The notes under the pieces were generated by a model that made no database searches, was not told where the DNA came from, and was given only the letters and a program-made list of their open reading frames with translations. 11,387 nt of DNA from a bacterium. Its GTDB lineage: Bacteria; Chlamydiota; Chlamydiia; Chlamydiales; Rhabdochlamydiaceae. Shown one piece after another: positions 1-6,639 of this stretch. The translations under genes and the position numbers were made by a program. The DNA lies in contig JAKAAD010000028.1 of NCBI GenBank assembly GCA_021802305.1, positions 1 through 11,387 of the forward strand, given 5' to 3'. The first letter of the stretch is position 1. The number at the start of each line of letters is the position of its first letter.

Positions 1-1
1 C

Positions 2-1921
2 ATCCTCATGGCATGGGTCATCAATATCTTTATCATTTACATGATCTACACTCTCTTTCCCCGCTCTACTTCTTTTCAATATGGCGGATACCCTTCTCTG
101 GAAATTCCCAAACTCAACTTTGCACGTATTCTCATCCCTGAAAACATTTTTGCTGCGCTCACGCAAAATATCGTACCTGCCATTGTGATTTTTTCTCTTG
201 CATTCGGCATCGCCCTCATCATGTTAAAGACCCAAGAAGTTGTCATGATCAATCTACGCACTGCTGTGGATGCCCTCACTAAAATGACAGGCTGGATTGC
301 TCGCATTACCCCACTAGGAACATTTCTCATTCTTGCGAATCAAGCAGGAACGATTCATCTAGATACATTTAAGCAAATGGGGACGTATGTGCTTCTCTAT
401 GTCTTAGGCATTTGCATTACCGTCTTTTGGATTTTTCCTCGCTTGGTTGCCATGTTTACTTCTATCCCGGCATATAAATGGTTTCAACAAATCTTCCCCA
501 TCCTTCTCCTTGTGTACACGACGAATGTCATCATCGTAGCTCTGCCCTACATCATCGAATTATTGAAAAAAGAAGCGCTCCTTCTCGATCCTTCCAACGA
601 ACAGGCCCCCAATCAAGTACAAGGGATTGTTTCCATCGTCATGAACCTTCCCCTCGCATCTTTATTCGTTGCTGTCTTTGTTTTCTTTGTCTCGATTTTT
701 TACAACATGCCCCTCTCCGGTTCATCACAAGTGCAACTCTTTCTCACTACATTTCTCACGGGACTAGGTTCTGTCGGCCTCGGAGCTTGGGTAAATAGCC
801 TATCGTTCATTCTCAACTCCTTGGGCTTGCCCATCGATGCCGTTAAACTCTTTTTGACGACCATGCCTTTTACTTCCGGCTTTCAATCGATGCTTTCTGC
901 CGTAGAAATTTCTTCGCTCTCCCTTTTCATCATTCTCTCTTGCCGCGGACGCATCCGGCCCAAATTTAAAAAGCTCATTTCCAATCTTGCTCTCATCTTT
1001 ATTCCCATCGGCATCTTGGTCATTGTTCTCAGATGGTCACACCCTTTGCCCGAAATCAAAAATGAAACCAAAAGCATTTATGAACTCAGCATTAGCTCTA
1101 CCATCCCTATCAAAGTGCATAAGACGCCACCAACTCCTAGAACGATGAATGGAGATCTTCTCGATGAAATCCTACAAACGAAAACATTACGCGTAGGGTA
1201 TAACCCTCATACAGCCCCTTTTTGCTTTTACAATGTCGAAGATCAAGTAGTAGGTTACGATATTGCTTACGCCTATGAACTCGCCTACGATTTAGGCGTA
1301 CGCATTGAGCTCGTTCCAATGAATCACATGCGTATTGATGAAGAACTCAACTCCCATCTTTACGATATTGTCATGTCCGCATTCCATATCGATGCATCGC
1401 GACTTCCCGGCGCCCTCTTTACACATGCATACATGTCACCGCGCATTGTGCTCATTGCAAAAAACAATCGCAGCAAGGCTTTTTCCTCTATTGAAAACAT
1501 CGAGGACCATCCTCTGCTAAAAATTGCTGTTATTCAAGGAACAAGCCTTGAAAAGATAGCACGAGAACACTTCCCCGAAGAAAAGATTCTCCCTCTTAAG
1601 TCCCTAGAAGAATTTGAAACGCAAGGAAGAGACGTCGCACTTTTTTGGACCGAATACGAAGCCCTTGCCTGGATGATTTTGCATAAAGGCTATTCTATCG
1701 TCTTGCCGGAACCGGCTCTTGGGAATCTGCTCTTATGCTATGGCGTCCCCAAAAACAACCAACGCTTTATTGACATGTTGAATTCTTGGCTTGCCCTCAA
1801 AGAAGCAGATCTCTTTCGCAAGCAGCAATTTGAATTATGGATTCAAGGAAAGACAGAAATCATCATTCCCTATAAGCCGCGATGGTCGATCATTCAAGAC
1901 GTCTTGCATTGGGTAGATTGA
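2..1921 (+). CDS. DAACS-type symporter core fused to a periplasmic amino-acid-binding domain (5' end outside window)
   Basis: The frame is open to the window edge, so the N-terminus is missing; residues here count from the first in-window ATG at base 8. Residues 1-310 are a run of hydrophobic helices that follow the second half of the sodium:dicarboxylate (GltP/GltPh) family, including a family-like stretch around KMTGWIARITPLGTFLILA (residues 92-110). Residues 322-342 form one more hydrophobic helix. Residues 384-630 are an SBP_bac_3 domain (LRVGYNPHTAPFCFY, VGYDIAYAYEL, SRLPGALFTHAY with the Arg that usually grips the ligand carboxylate). The usual family motifs are absent: the serine-rich hairpin is replaced by VYTTNVIIVALP (158-169), NMDGT by VMNLPLASLF (201-210), and the Asp/Arg/Asn-rich last helix by MPFTSGFQSMLSAVE (276-290). 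A secondary transporter that carries its own binding protein is inferred, probably for an amino acid or similar small solute. Direction, coupling ion and substrate are unknown. Confidence 0.85.
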   Translation: MLMAWVINIFIIYMIYTLFPRSTSFQYGGYPSLEIPKLNFARILIPENIFAALTQNIVPAIVIFSLAFGIALIMLKTQEVVMINLRTAVDALTKMTGWIARITPLGTFLILANQAGTIHLDTFKQMGTYVLLYVLGICITVFWIFPRLVAMFTSIPAYKWFQQIFPILLLVYTTNVIIVALPYIIELLKKEALLLDPSNEQAPNQVQGIVSIVMNLPLASLFVAVFVFFVSIFYNMPLSGSSQVQLFLTTFLTGLGSVGLGAWVNSLSFILNSLGLPIDAVKLFLTTMPFTSGFQSMLSAVEISSLSLFIILSCRGRIRPKFKKLISNLALIFIPIGILVIVLRWSHPLPEIKNETKSIYELSISSTIPIKVHKTPPTPRTMNGDLLDEILQTKTLRVGYNPHTAPFCFYNVEDQVVGYDIAYAYELAYDLGVRIELVPMNHMRIDEELNSHLYDIVMSAFHIDASRLPGALFTHAYMSPRIVLIAKNNRSKAFSSIENIEDHPLLKIAVIQGTSLEKIAREHFPEEKILPLKSLEEFETQGRDVALFWTEYEALAWMILHKGYSIVLPEPALGNLLLCYGVPKNNQRFIDMLNSWLALKEADLFRKQQFELWIQGKTEIIIPYKPRWSIIQDVLHWVD

Positions 1922-1924
1922 ATT

Positions 1925-2220
1925 TGCAAAATCGAGGTTGGCCCTCATTTTAGTTGAAATTTCTGTGGCTCCAACCTGCGCTGCAGCGGATAGCATAGCA
2001 TGTATCTTTCTTGTTCGAGATATTTTTTCCTCGCTTTACCCATACCAAGGTATCCCAGAATACGTCGAAACTTCTTTTCAGCATTGAGCAGAGTTGTACC
2101 AAGCCATCTTTGTGCCATTGTTTTGCGAGATAAAGCGTTCTTGCAATTTTTTGGTAGAGCACGCATCGATTCTTGGGATTTTTGGAATGTATTAAGATCG
2201 CTAGATCCATCTGAGTAAAA
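1925..2220 (-). pseudogene. IS256-family (mutator-type) transposase, C-terminal remnant
   Basis: On the minus strand one frame reads KTMAQRWLGTTLLNAEKKFR followed by RILGYLGMGKARKKYLEQ and ends with RRLEPQKFQLK and a TGA at about 1948. This is the characteristic end of IS256-family transposases of the 'NPIES...MALRWLGTALLEAEKRFRRI' type. Just upstream the NPIES region survives only as frameshifted traces (NPK in one frame, ESM in the next), so the reading frame is broken near 2180. The catalytic residues lie upstream and are not in this piece. A second copy of the same region lies at 10649-11205 on the other strand, nearly identical over 45 bases. Confidence 0.8.
2077..2121 (-). repeat. IS256 segment repeated in inverse orientation at 10973-11017
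   Basis: Read on the minus strand, these 45 bases match 10973-11017 with only three differences. They encode the TMAQRWLGTTLLNAE part of the transposase. The match fades on both sides, then resumes at the GGTTGGAGCC stretch near the element end (about 1970 and 11155). Confidence 0.8.
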
Positions 2221-2224
2221 TGAT

Positions 2225-2386
2225 CAGGCTATAGTCGTGCGGCTCTTCGTGGAGAGAGCCTTTTCTCGCTATAAGAATCTGTTCGGAGAAAGGGCATTCT
2301 CGAGGGCTTATGAGCGTCAAGTGGTTGAAAATCGATGGAAAGGTCTTTTGCTGCACAAAATGATCAAAGGAGTTGCTGAACAACAT
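2225..2386 (+). pseudogene. IS903-like (IS5 family) transposase, C-terminal fragment
   Basis: On the plus strand an open frame reads DQAIVVRLFVERAFSRYKNL followed by FGERAFSRAYERQVVENR and ends near LLLHKMIKG. This matches the end of IS903-type transposases: a conserved glutamate in a (L)VE...RYK context, then LFGxRxxSRxxxxQxxE and a final LNKM. The fragment lacks everything upstream of DQAI, which joins directly to VVRLFVE, suggesting an internal deletion. Its orientation is opposite to the neighbouring pieces, and it joins the IS5 piece near 2387. No start codon or first catalytic aspartates are present. The family call rests on motif memory only. Confidence 0.6.
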
Positions 2387-2868
2387 GAGCCTATCCCAGT
2401 AATCTATCCATCCCAACAGTTATCAGTCCAAAGGTCAAAAGACCTCCCCAAGAACGCGTTCTCCTTTCCTAGAGAACAGTCATTCGTCTGAATTTTCTCT
2501 GCAACCAAGAAATCGCACGTTCTACTTTCCACCTCATTCTCTTCAAAATGGATGTTATTTTTTCTGTCGTTTTTCCAGGTTTTTTTCGTCTACAAATCCA
2601 GAGAAAAACCTACCTTTTGAGTAACTTGTGTCTCAGTTCGTCGGCGTCGTAACCCTTATCTGCCTCAAAAATAGGAATCATTCCAAGCCGTTCCTGCACA
2701 TTCGTCATCCTCGCGTGCACTCTGCCGAGCAATGGCTCTACTTGTTAACGCTCGTCCCCATTTCGCCGCTGTGCTTGTCAGAGCGACAGGAGAACCGTTT
2801 CTATCTACCAGTAGATGGGTTGTGGTTCCTTTTTCCTTGAATCCGCATTCAATTTCCTCGCCGCTCTT
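2387..2868 (-). pseudogene. IS5-family transposase, C-terminal two-thirds with frameshifts
   Basis: The minus strand carries, in changing frames, FKEKGTTTHLLVDRNGSPVA, then KQVEPLLGRVHAR-like text read as QVEPLLGRVHARMTNVQERL, then IFEADKGYDADELRHKLLKR with a stop, then RMRWKVERAISWLQRKFRRM with another stop, then LLTFGLITVGMDRLLG and a final stop at 2391-2393. DKGYD and RW.VER contain the second Asp and the Glu of the DDE triad of IS5-family transposases. At least two frameshifts (near 2770 and 2560) and two internal stops kill it. GAGCCTATCCC at 2387-2397 probably marks one terminus; no matching repeat was found near 2868, so the 5' end appears to be lost. Confidence 0.75.
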
Positions 2869-3235
2869 GGCACATGGCATGATTCTCTGTTGCTTTTTGT
2901 CACAATCCAAGGGCTCGTTTGAATCCCTTCGTATCCATTCCTAATGCAGCATGCATGTTTCTTCTCCATCATGGGAACCATCTTTAAAGAGCGCAAATGG
3001 CTCAACATTCTCGAACGTTCGTTCCATGCCTGCCTGCAGCTCTTGCGTTGTTGATACAACCAAATATCTCGAAAGCGATGACTTTGAAATGCCAAATTCC
3101 GTGTCGAAATGCCTCTCCAAAGCTTTTTGCAGAGGCAGAAACTCCATCCATGTCATCTTGATTTTGGCGATCATCACATCGAAATCTTCTTTGGTTTGCT
3201 ACATCAAACCGGCAATTGTTCTCACTCGCAAAATC
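2860..3235 (-). pseudogene. IS256-family transposase, N-terminal and central remnant with internal deletion
   Basis: The minus strand reads VRTIAGLM, a TAG stop, then QTKEDFDVMIAKIKMTWMEF, then FGISKSSLSRYLVVSTTQEL followed by FENVEPFALFKDGSHDGEE, and, after a frameshift near 2945, ALGMDTKGFKRALGL, a stop, and QKATENHAMCQE. These are successive landmarks of IS256-family transposases (N-terminus, the GISKSxxSR helix, the first catalytic region normally xxxxDG, and the 'ALGxDxxGxKxxLGLxxGATEN' block). The region normally between MEF and FGISKSS, roughly 90 codons, is absent. The piece ends where IS5 sequence begins near 2865. It starts directly at the sppA stop codon. Confidence 0.75.
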
Positions 3236-4282
3236 TCACAGCCCTTGTGGGTACAAGTAGAGAAGTTGTCCTGAGAGTTCTGGATCTAATGGAGGGAAAA
3301 GTTGGATCTGATGGGTGTGCTTGCCAGAACGGAGAGGTGCTTTCTCATCAAACCACCCTGCAATCAATGAATGATATGACTGTGAAAGAATCACTTGGAC
3401 CTTTTCTTTGGGGATGTTGGCTTCCGTTGCCAATGCATCGATGACTTCAAATGCACTTTGAACTGTCTCATCGATGTACCCAAGCTCCTTTGCCTCATCT
3501 GCAATATAGACTTGTGCTCCATATGCATTGACAAGGTCGCTTTGCGAGATCTTAGGGCGCGACTTTGTGACAATATTCACAAACTGCTCGTAAAGTGCTG
3601 CGATCGCATGTTGCAAGGATGCATCTTCTCCTGCTTTCCACGGACGGAACGGATTGAGCATGTCCTTGTCTTTTCCTTCGGTGAGCGTTAGCGCCTGTAC
3701 TCCGATCTTTTGCATCAAATCATATACATTAAAGGCTGGGCCCAAAATAACGCCCACTGAACCTATGACACTAGGATGTGTTGCAAAAATTTTATCCGCT
3801 GCACAGGCAACGTACATCCCTCCGGATGCACACATTCCATCGATGAATGCATAAACGGGAACATTGTATTTCTTTTTATACTCCATCAAAGCTCGATATA
3901 GAGAATCACTCGTCGTGGCAGATCCACCAGGGGTATTAATATCGAGCAAAATGGCCTTCACTCGATCCTTGGCAAGCACTCCACTGTGCGATTCGCTGAG
4001 AATCGCCTCAAAGGATTCACGAGTGAGAGCCCCTTGTCCGAGAATGCCATGAATATTCATTTTTAGAATCACTGGTGAAGAACTAGGAAGCAAAGAGATA
4101 TCTCCACTTGTGCTTGGAGCAATCGTCAGTCGCGTTTTGGGTGCATTCATGGAAGGTTTGAGAACAACACCGGTGATCACTAACACAATCCCCAAAGCAA
4201 CGACAATTCCCCATGTTCCCAACAACGTCTTAAAAAACGCGCGAACGGAGGCCAGAAATACAGATTCTTTTTGATCGTCCAT
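3236..4282 (-). CDS. sppA: Signal peptide peptidase-like serine protease, SppA/SohB type (peptidase S49)
   Basis: This is a membrane-anchored protease that cleaves leftover signal peptides or other peptides in or near the inner membrane. Numbering from an upstream GTG at 4306, a single hydrophobic anchor spans residues 31-50, NTPGGSA (124-130) fits the conserved S49 turn, the nucleophile is Ser161 in CASGGMYVA, and Lys214 in GKDKDMLNPF is the likely general base, about 53 residues later as in short S49 peptidases. The length (348-356 aa) suits the 36K/SohB class. I chose ATG 4282 because the GTG lies only 6 bases from a possible -10 box; the GTG at 4306 remains possible. The C-terminus ends at the edge of an IS256 relic, so the last residues may have been altered by that insertion. 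It is divergently oriented from the MscS gene. sohB would be an equally fair name. Confidence 0.92.
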   Translation of the reverse strand: MDDQKESVFLASVRAFFKTLLGTWGIVVALGIVLVITGVVLKPSMNAPKTRLTIAPSTSGDISLLPSSSPVILKMNIHGILGQGALTRESFEAILSESHSGVLAKDRVKAILLDINTPGGSATTSDSLYRALMEYKKKYNVPVYAFIDGMCASGGMYVACAADKIFATHPSVIGSVGVILGPAFNVYDLMQKIGVQALTLTEGKDKDMLNPFRPWKAGEDASLQHAIAALYEQFVNIVTKSRPKISQSDLVNAYGAQVYIADEAKELGYIDETVQSAFEVIDALATEANIPKEKVQVILSQSYHSLIAGWFDEKAPLRSGKHTHQIQLFPPLDPELSGQLLYLYPQGL

Positions 4283-4312
4283 GCTCCGGATTTTAAGGGA
4301 TGGCACATTTTG

Positions 4313-4318
4313 CGTATA
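4313..4318 (-). promoter_or_regulatory. Candidate -10 box for sppA (divergent promoter region with the MscS gene)
   Basis: The minus strand reads TATACG six bases before the GTG at 4306. The core GTATAC is a palindrome, so the same bases could serve the plus strand, where TACAAT (4325-4330) is another -10-like box ahead of the MscS gene. No convincing -35 was found for either. The whole 4307-4371 spacer must hold the control of both divergent genes. Confidence 0.35.
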
Positions 4319-4371
4319 CCTATTACAATGAAGTAATGATTTGTTTTTTCCTTCCTTCTACAGTTGTCTCT

Positions 4372-5436
4372 ATGAATCTTTGGCTCTTGGAGGTCGTTTT
4401 TGGGCTTGGAGTGTTGCTCCTTGTTCATATCCTTTTAAAAAAGATCGTACGGCATATACGACAACGATCTTTGACCAATCCTCATAATTGGAAAACAGAC
4501 ATCGATGCGATTTTTTTACTCCCCTGCCAAATCCTTTTGTGGATCTTGGGCCTCACACTCGTTGCTGAAATGCTGGTCAAGCACTTCGGCATCTCTTTTT
4601 TTGGTGAATACCTTGGAGCCTTCCGTGCAACAAGCGCTCTCTTTTGTGCGAGTTGGATCTTGATGCGTTGGAAGAGCATACTCCAAAGACATTTCCTGAG
4701 AAAAAATAAGGACAAAAACGTCGATGTCTCTTTTGTCCATACTGTGGGAAATTTGATCACTGCTAGTATTGGCATCCTCACCGGCATGATCATGATGCAA
4801 ATATGGGGACTCAATATGGGCGCGCTCATTGCATTTGGGGGTGTTGGAGCTGCCATCATCGGGTTTGCTGCAAAAGACATCATTGCCAACTTTTTTGGTG
4901 GCCTCATGCTCGTGATCAATCGCCCTTTTGTTGTCGGCGATTTGATCGAGATTCAGCAACACAGCATTGAAGGGCAAGTAGAAGCAATTGGGTGGTATCT
5001 CACTACCCTCCGCAATCGAGATAAAAGACCGGTTTATTTACCTAATTTGCTCTTTGCACAAATTGTCGTGGTCAATATATCGCGCATGACACACCGCCGC
5101 CTGAAAGAGCAAATCCCTCTGTATCACGTGGAACCTTCCCAGTTAAAAGATCTTTGTGCAAAGATTCGAGAAACATTGTATGCGCATCCCGATGTCGACA
5201 CAGAATTACCCCTCATTGTCTCCCTCTCTATAGAAGGAAAAAATGACCTGCGCTTAGATCTCGACCTCTATACCTTGCAAACGCGCTATGAGGACTTCCA
5301 TGCATTTCGCCAAGAGATTCTCATCTTAGCCTTAGAATCATTAGCAAAAGCAGGAGTGCTCTATATGGGACAACCCATGACGATTGAGCTAAAAGATCGG
5401 CTTCCTAAAGCTATATATACCGGTAAGCTCTCCTAA
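4372..5436 (+). CDS. MscS-family small-conductance mechanosensitive channel
   Basis: This is an inner-membrane channel that opens under membrane tension to release solutes during osmotic downshock. Counting from ATG 4372 (354 aa), hydrophobic helices occur near residues 3-22, 47-68 and 85-98, then around 126-145, and the pore helix spans 150-181. The pore helix has the family pattern (AFGGVGAAIIGFAAKD, then ANFFGG) followed by NRPFVVGDLIEI, the start of the cytoplasmic beta domain. A gapless alignment on the conserved Asn puts Ala and Phe where E. coli MscS has the Leu105/Leu109 gate, so gating probably resembles the YnaI-type members, which also use an aromatic residue. Upstream ATG codons at 4300 and 4336 are in frame, and no clear ribosome site decides between them. 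Its stop codon overlaps that of convergent pgsA. Family is certain, subfamily is not. Confidence 0.92.
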   Translation: MNLWLLEVVFGLGVLLLVHILLKKIVRHIRQRSLTNPHNWKTDIDAIFLLPCQILLWILGLTLVAEMLVKHFGISFFGEYLGAFRATSALFCASWILMRWKSILQRHFLRKNKDKNVDVSFVHTVGNLITASIGILTGMIMMQIWGLNMGALIAFGGVGAAIIGFAAKDIIANFFGGLMLVINRPFVVGDLIEIQQHSIEGQVEAIGWYLTTLRNRDKRPVYLPNLLFAQIVVVNISRMTHRRLKEQIPLYHVEPSQLKDLCAKIRETLYAHPDVDTELPLIVSLSIEGKNDLRLDLDLYTLQTRYEDFHAFRQEILILALESLAKAGVLYMGQPMTIELKDRLPKAIYTGKLS

Positions 5437-5453
5437 TGCTGAGCAGCTTTTTT
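5425..5453 (+). terminator. Weak candidate intrinsic terminator for the MscS gene
   Basis: Around the MscS stop codon the plus strand can pair GCTC (5427-5430) with GAGC (5441-5444), or AAGCT (5425-5429) with AGCTT (5445-5449), followed by six T (5448-5453). The stem is only 4-5 bp, so it is weak. It lies over the last codons of convergent pgsA. Confidence 0.3.
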
Positions 5454-5936
5454 CATGCTCCAAAGTTCATTGAAGGCTAATAAACCGAATAGAACGAATA
5501 CTAAATAAAAGAGACCGGGGAAGTGCATCCCAAGGGTGAGTGCAATGAGAACAAAAAATTGCAATGCCGTTGCAATTTTTCCCCATCGGATGGCTCGAAA
5601 TTCATACCCCTGCCAAAGCCCTGATATACTGAGATAGAGGCCAAAGGCAAGAAGGGAGAAATCGCGACTGATCATTGCGCACGCTTGCCATGGGGCAAGT
5701 TTATGCTCAGATAAAAGGACACCAAGAACGAACATGACAAAAAATTTGTCCATCACAGGGTCCAAGATAGCTCCAAAACGCGACGTCGTGCGCCGGCGCC
5801 TAGCAAGATACCCATCGATGCTATCCGTCATCATGGCAAGAAAGATAACCCCCAAGCGCAATCCTATATGATCCAGAAGAAAGAGTAGCGCAAGAGGAGC
5901 TCTCAAAAGAGTAATACTATTCGACAAGCTCAACAT
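5433..5936 (-). CDS. pgsA: CDP-alcohol phosphatidyltransferase, probably phosphatidylglycerophosphate synthase
   Basis: It joins a CDP-activated diacylglycerol to an alcohol, most likely glycerol-3-phosphate, the committed step to phosphatidylglycerol in the inner membrane. The full family signature is present: D38-x2-D41-G42-x2-A45-R46-x8-G55-x3-D59-x3-D63, whose aspartates bind two metal ions. The rest is hydrophobic, with about five to six membrane helices in 167 aa, which is short but normal for chlamydial and other small PgsA proteins. It starts 5 bases after the DedA stop, so it is probably translated from the same mRNA. Its stop shares bases with that of the convergent MscS gene. Another acceptor alcohol (inositol, serine) cannot be excluded from motifs alone, but length and lineage favour PgsA. 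Confidence 0.88.
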   Translation of the reverse strand: MLSLSNSITLLRAPLALLFLLDHIGLRLGVIFLAMMTDSIDGYLARRRRTTSRFGAILDPVMDKFFVMFVLGVLLSEHKLAPWQACAMISRDFSLLAFGLYLSISGLWQGYEFRAIRWGKIATALQFFVLIALTLGMHFPGLFYLVFVLFGLLAFNELWSMKKAAQH

Positions 5937-5941
5937 ACATG

Positions 5942-6562
5942 TTACGACACGTCGGTATCGCGACGTTTTTTTCTACTTTTATACCAGATAATCGCGATTA
6001 CGGTCACACCGAAAAAGAGAAAGATTACGAGGTTGAATACCTTAAGATAATGCCAAAGCACTTCGTAATTTCGAGATAGAGTATAGAATAGAAAAAACAT
6101 TGTACTGCACCAAAGAGAACACCCTACGGCATCGATCAGAGCAAATCTCTTGAAAGGCGCCTTGCTGAGCCCACTCGACATGAAGAGGCAGTTTCGTACC
6201 CCAAAGGGGATAAACCGCCCAATGATGTATGCGGGAGCCCCCCACTTTTCGTAAAATTTCCGTACCTTTTCCAAACGCTCTACCTTCAATAACCAAGAAA
6301 ATACTCGTACTTTTGCGAGGTAGGGACAGAGCAATCGGCCAAACCAATAGCCACACCATCCGGATAAATAACACCCAAGCAAGGTACTCAAAAAAAGAAG
6401 GACCGTGTGTTCGGGAACAAACCGTGCAGAAAGAAACGCTGCACAAAAAAGGACGAGGTCTATACTCACAGGCAAATTGACCCCTGCAAGCAACGTCAAC
6501 CCAAAAAGCAGCCAATGCGCATGCTGCGCATAGCTAGTTATCCATTCCACGATCCCATTCAT
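5942..6562 (-). CDS. DedA-family (VTT/SNARE-associated) membrane protein
   Basis: This is a polytopic inner-membrane protein of the DedA superfamily, some of which translocate lipids or recycle the undecaprenyl-phosphate carrier. The family core is clear at residues 103-124: FYEKWGAPAYII, then GRFIPFGVRN with the conserved RFIP and a second Arg, followed by the glycine-rich amphipathic turn (SSGLSKAPFKRF). Hydrophobic segments flank it near residues 18-45, 52-75, 140-160 and 168-192, and the tail is basic (KSRKKRRD). The 206 aa length is typical. It is the first gene of a likely operon with pgsA, which fits a shared membrane-lipid role. A TATACT box sits 6 bases ahead of the ATG. The exact transported lipid is inferred, not shown. 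Confidence 0.9.
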   Translation of the reverse strand: MNGIVEWITSYAQHAHWLLFGLTLLAGVNLPVSIDLVLFCAAFLSARFVPEHTVLLFLSTLLGCYLSGWCGYWFGRLLCPYLAKVRVFSWLLKVERLEKVRKFYEKWGAPAYIIGRFIPFGVRNCLFMSSGLSKAPFKRFALIDAVGCSLWCSTMFFLFYTLSRNYEVLWHYLKVFNLVIFLFFGVTVIAIIWYKSRKKRRDTDVS

Positions 6563-6568
6563 ATTTTC

Positions 6569-6577
6569 AGTATAGCA
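6569..6577 (-). promoter_or_regulatory. Candidate extended -10 promoter for the DedA-pgsA operon
   Basis: The minus strand reads TGCTATACT, an extended -10 (TG-n-TATACT), ending 6 bases before the ATG at 6562. A -35 is poor (TTTAAT at 17-base spacing). If used, the mRNA would be leaderless or nearly so. Confidence 0.4.
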
Positions 6578-6639
6578 TATTGCGTTTCTTAATTAAAAAG
6601 AGTGTTCTAAAAATTGCGCACCAGTTATTAGTAATATTA

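Larger units (their letters stand above)
1925..3235 (-). mobile_element. Mosaic of decayed insertion sequences (IS256, IS903-like IS5, IS5)
   Basis: This 1.3 kb stretch without an intact gene lies between the symporter and sppA. Reading the minus strand from 3235 downward it holds an IS256-type transposase N-terminal piece, an IS5-type piece, an IS903-like piece in the opposite orientation, and an IS256-type C-terminal piece. The two IS256 pieces have the same orientation, so an IS256 element interrupted by later insertions and then trimmed by deletions is the simplest history. All pieces carry stops or frameshifts. The terminal repeats of the IS256 element were not found with confidence. Confidence 0.75.

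Noticed and set aside
2241..2264. Hairpin GGCTCT...AGAGCC followed by TTTT, like an intrinsic terminator for the symporter gene.
   Set aside because: It lies inside the IS903-like coding fragment (the RLFVERAFS part), more than 300 bases after the stop codon, so the hairpin is probably chance within old coding sequence.
4482..4977. Two long minus-strand open frames (145 and 153 codons) opposite the MscS gene.
   Set aside because: They lie wholly within the MscS gene, show no family motifs, and reflect codon bias of the real gene on the other strand.
6042..6515. A 157-codon minus-strand frame overlapping the DedA gene.
   Set aside because: It is a shifted-frame shadow of DedA, which has the conserved motifs in its own frame.
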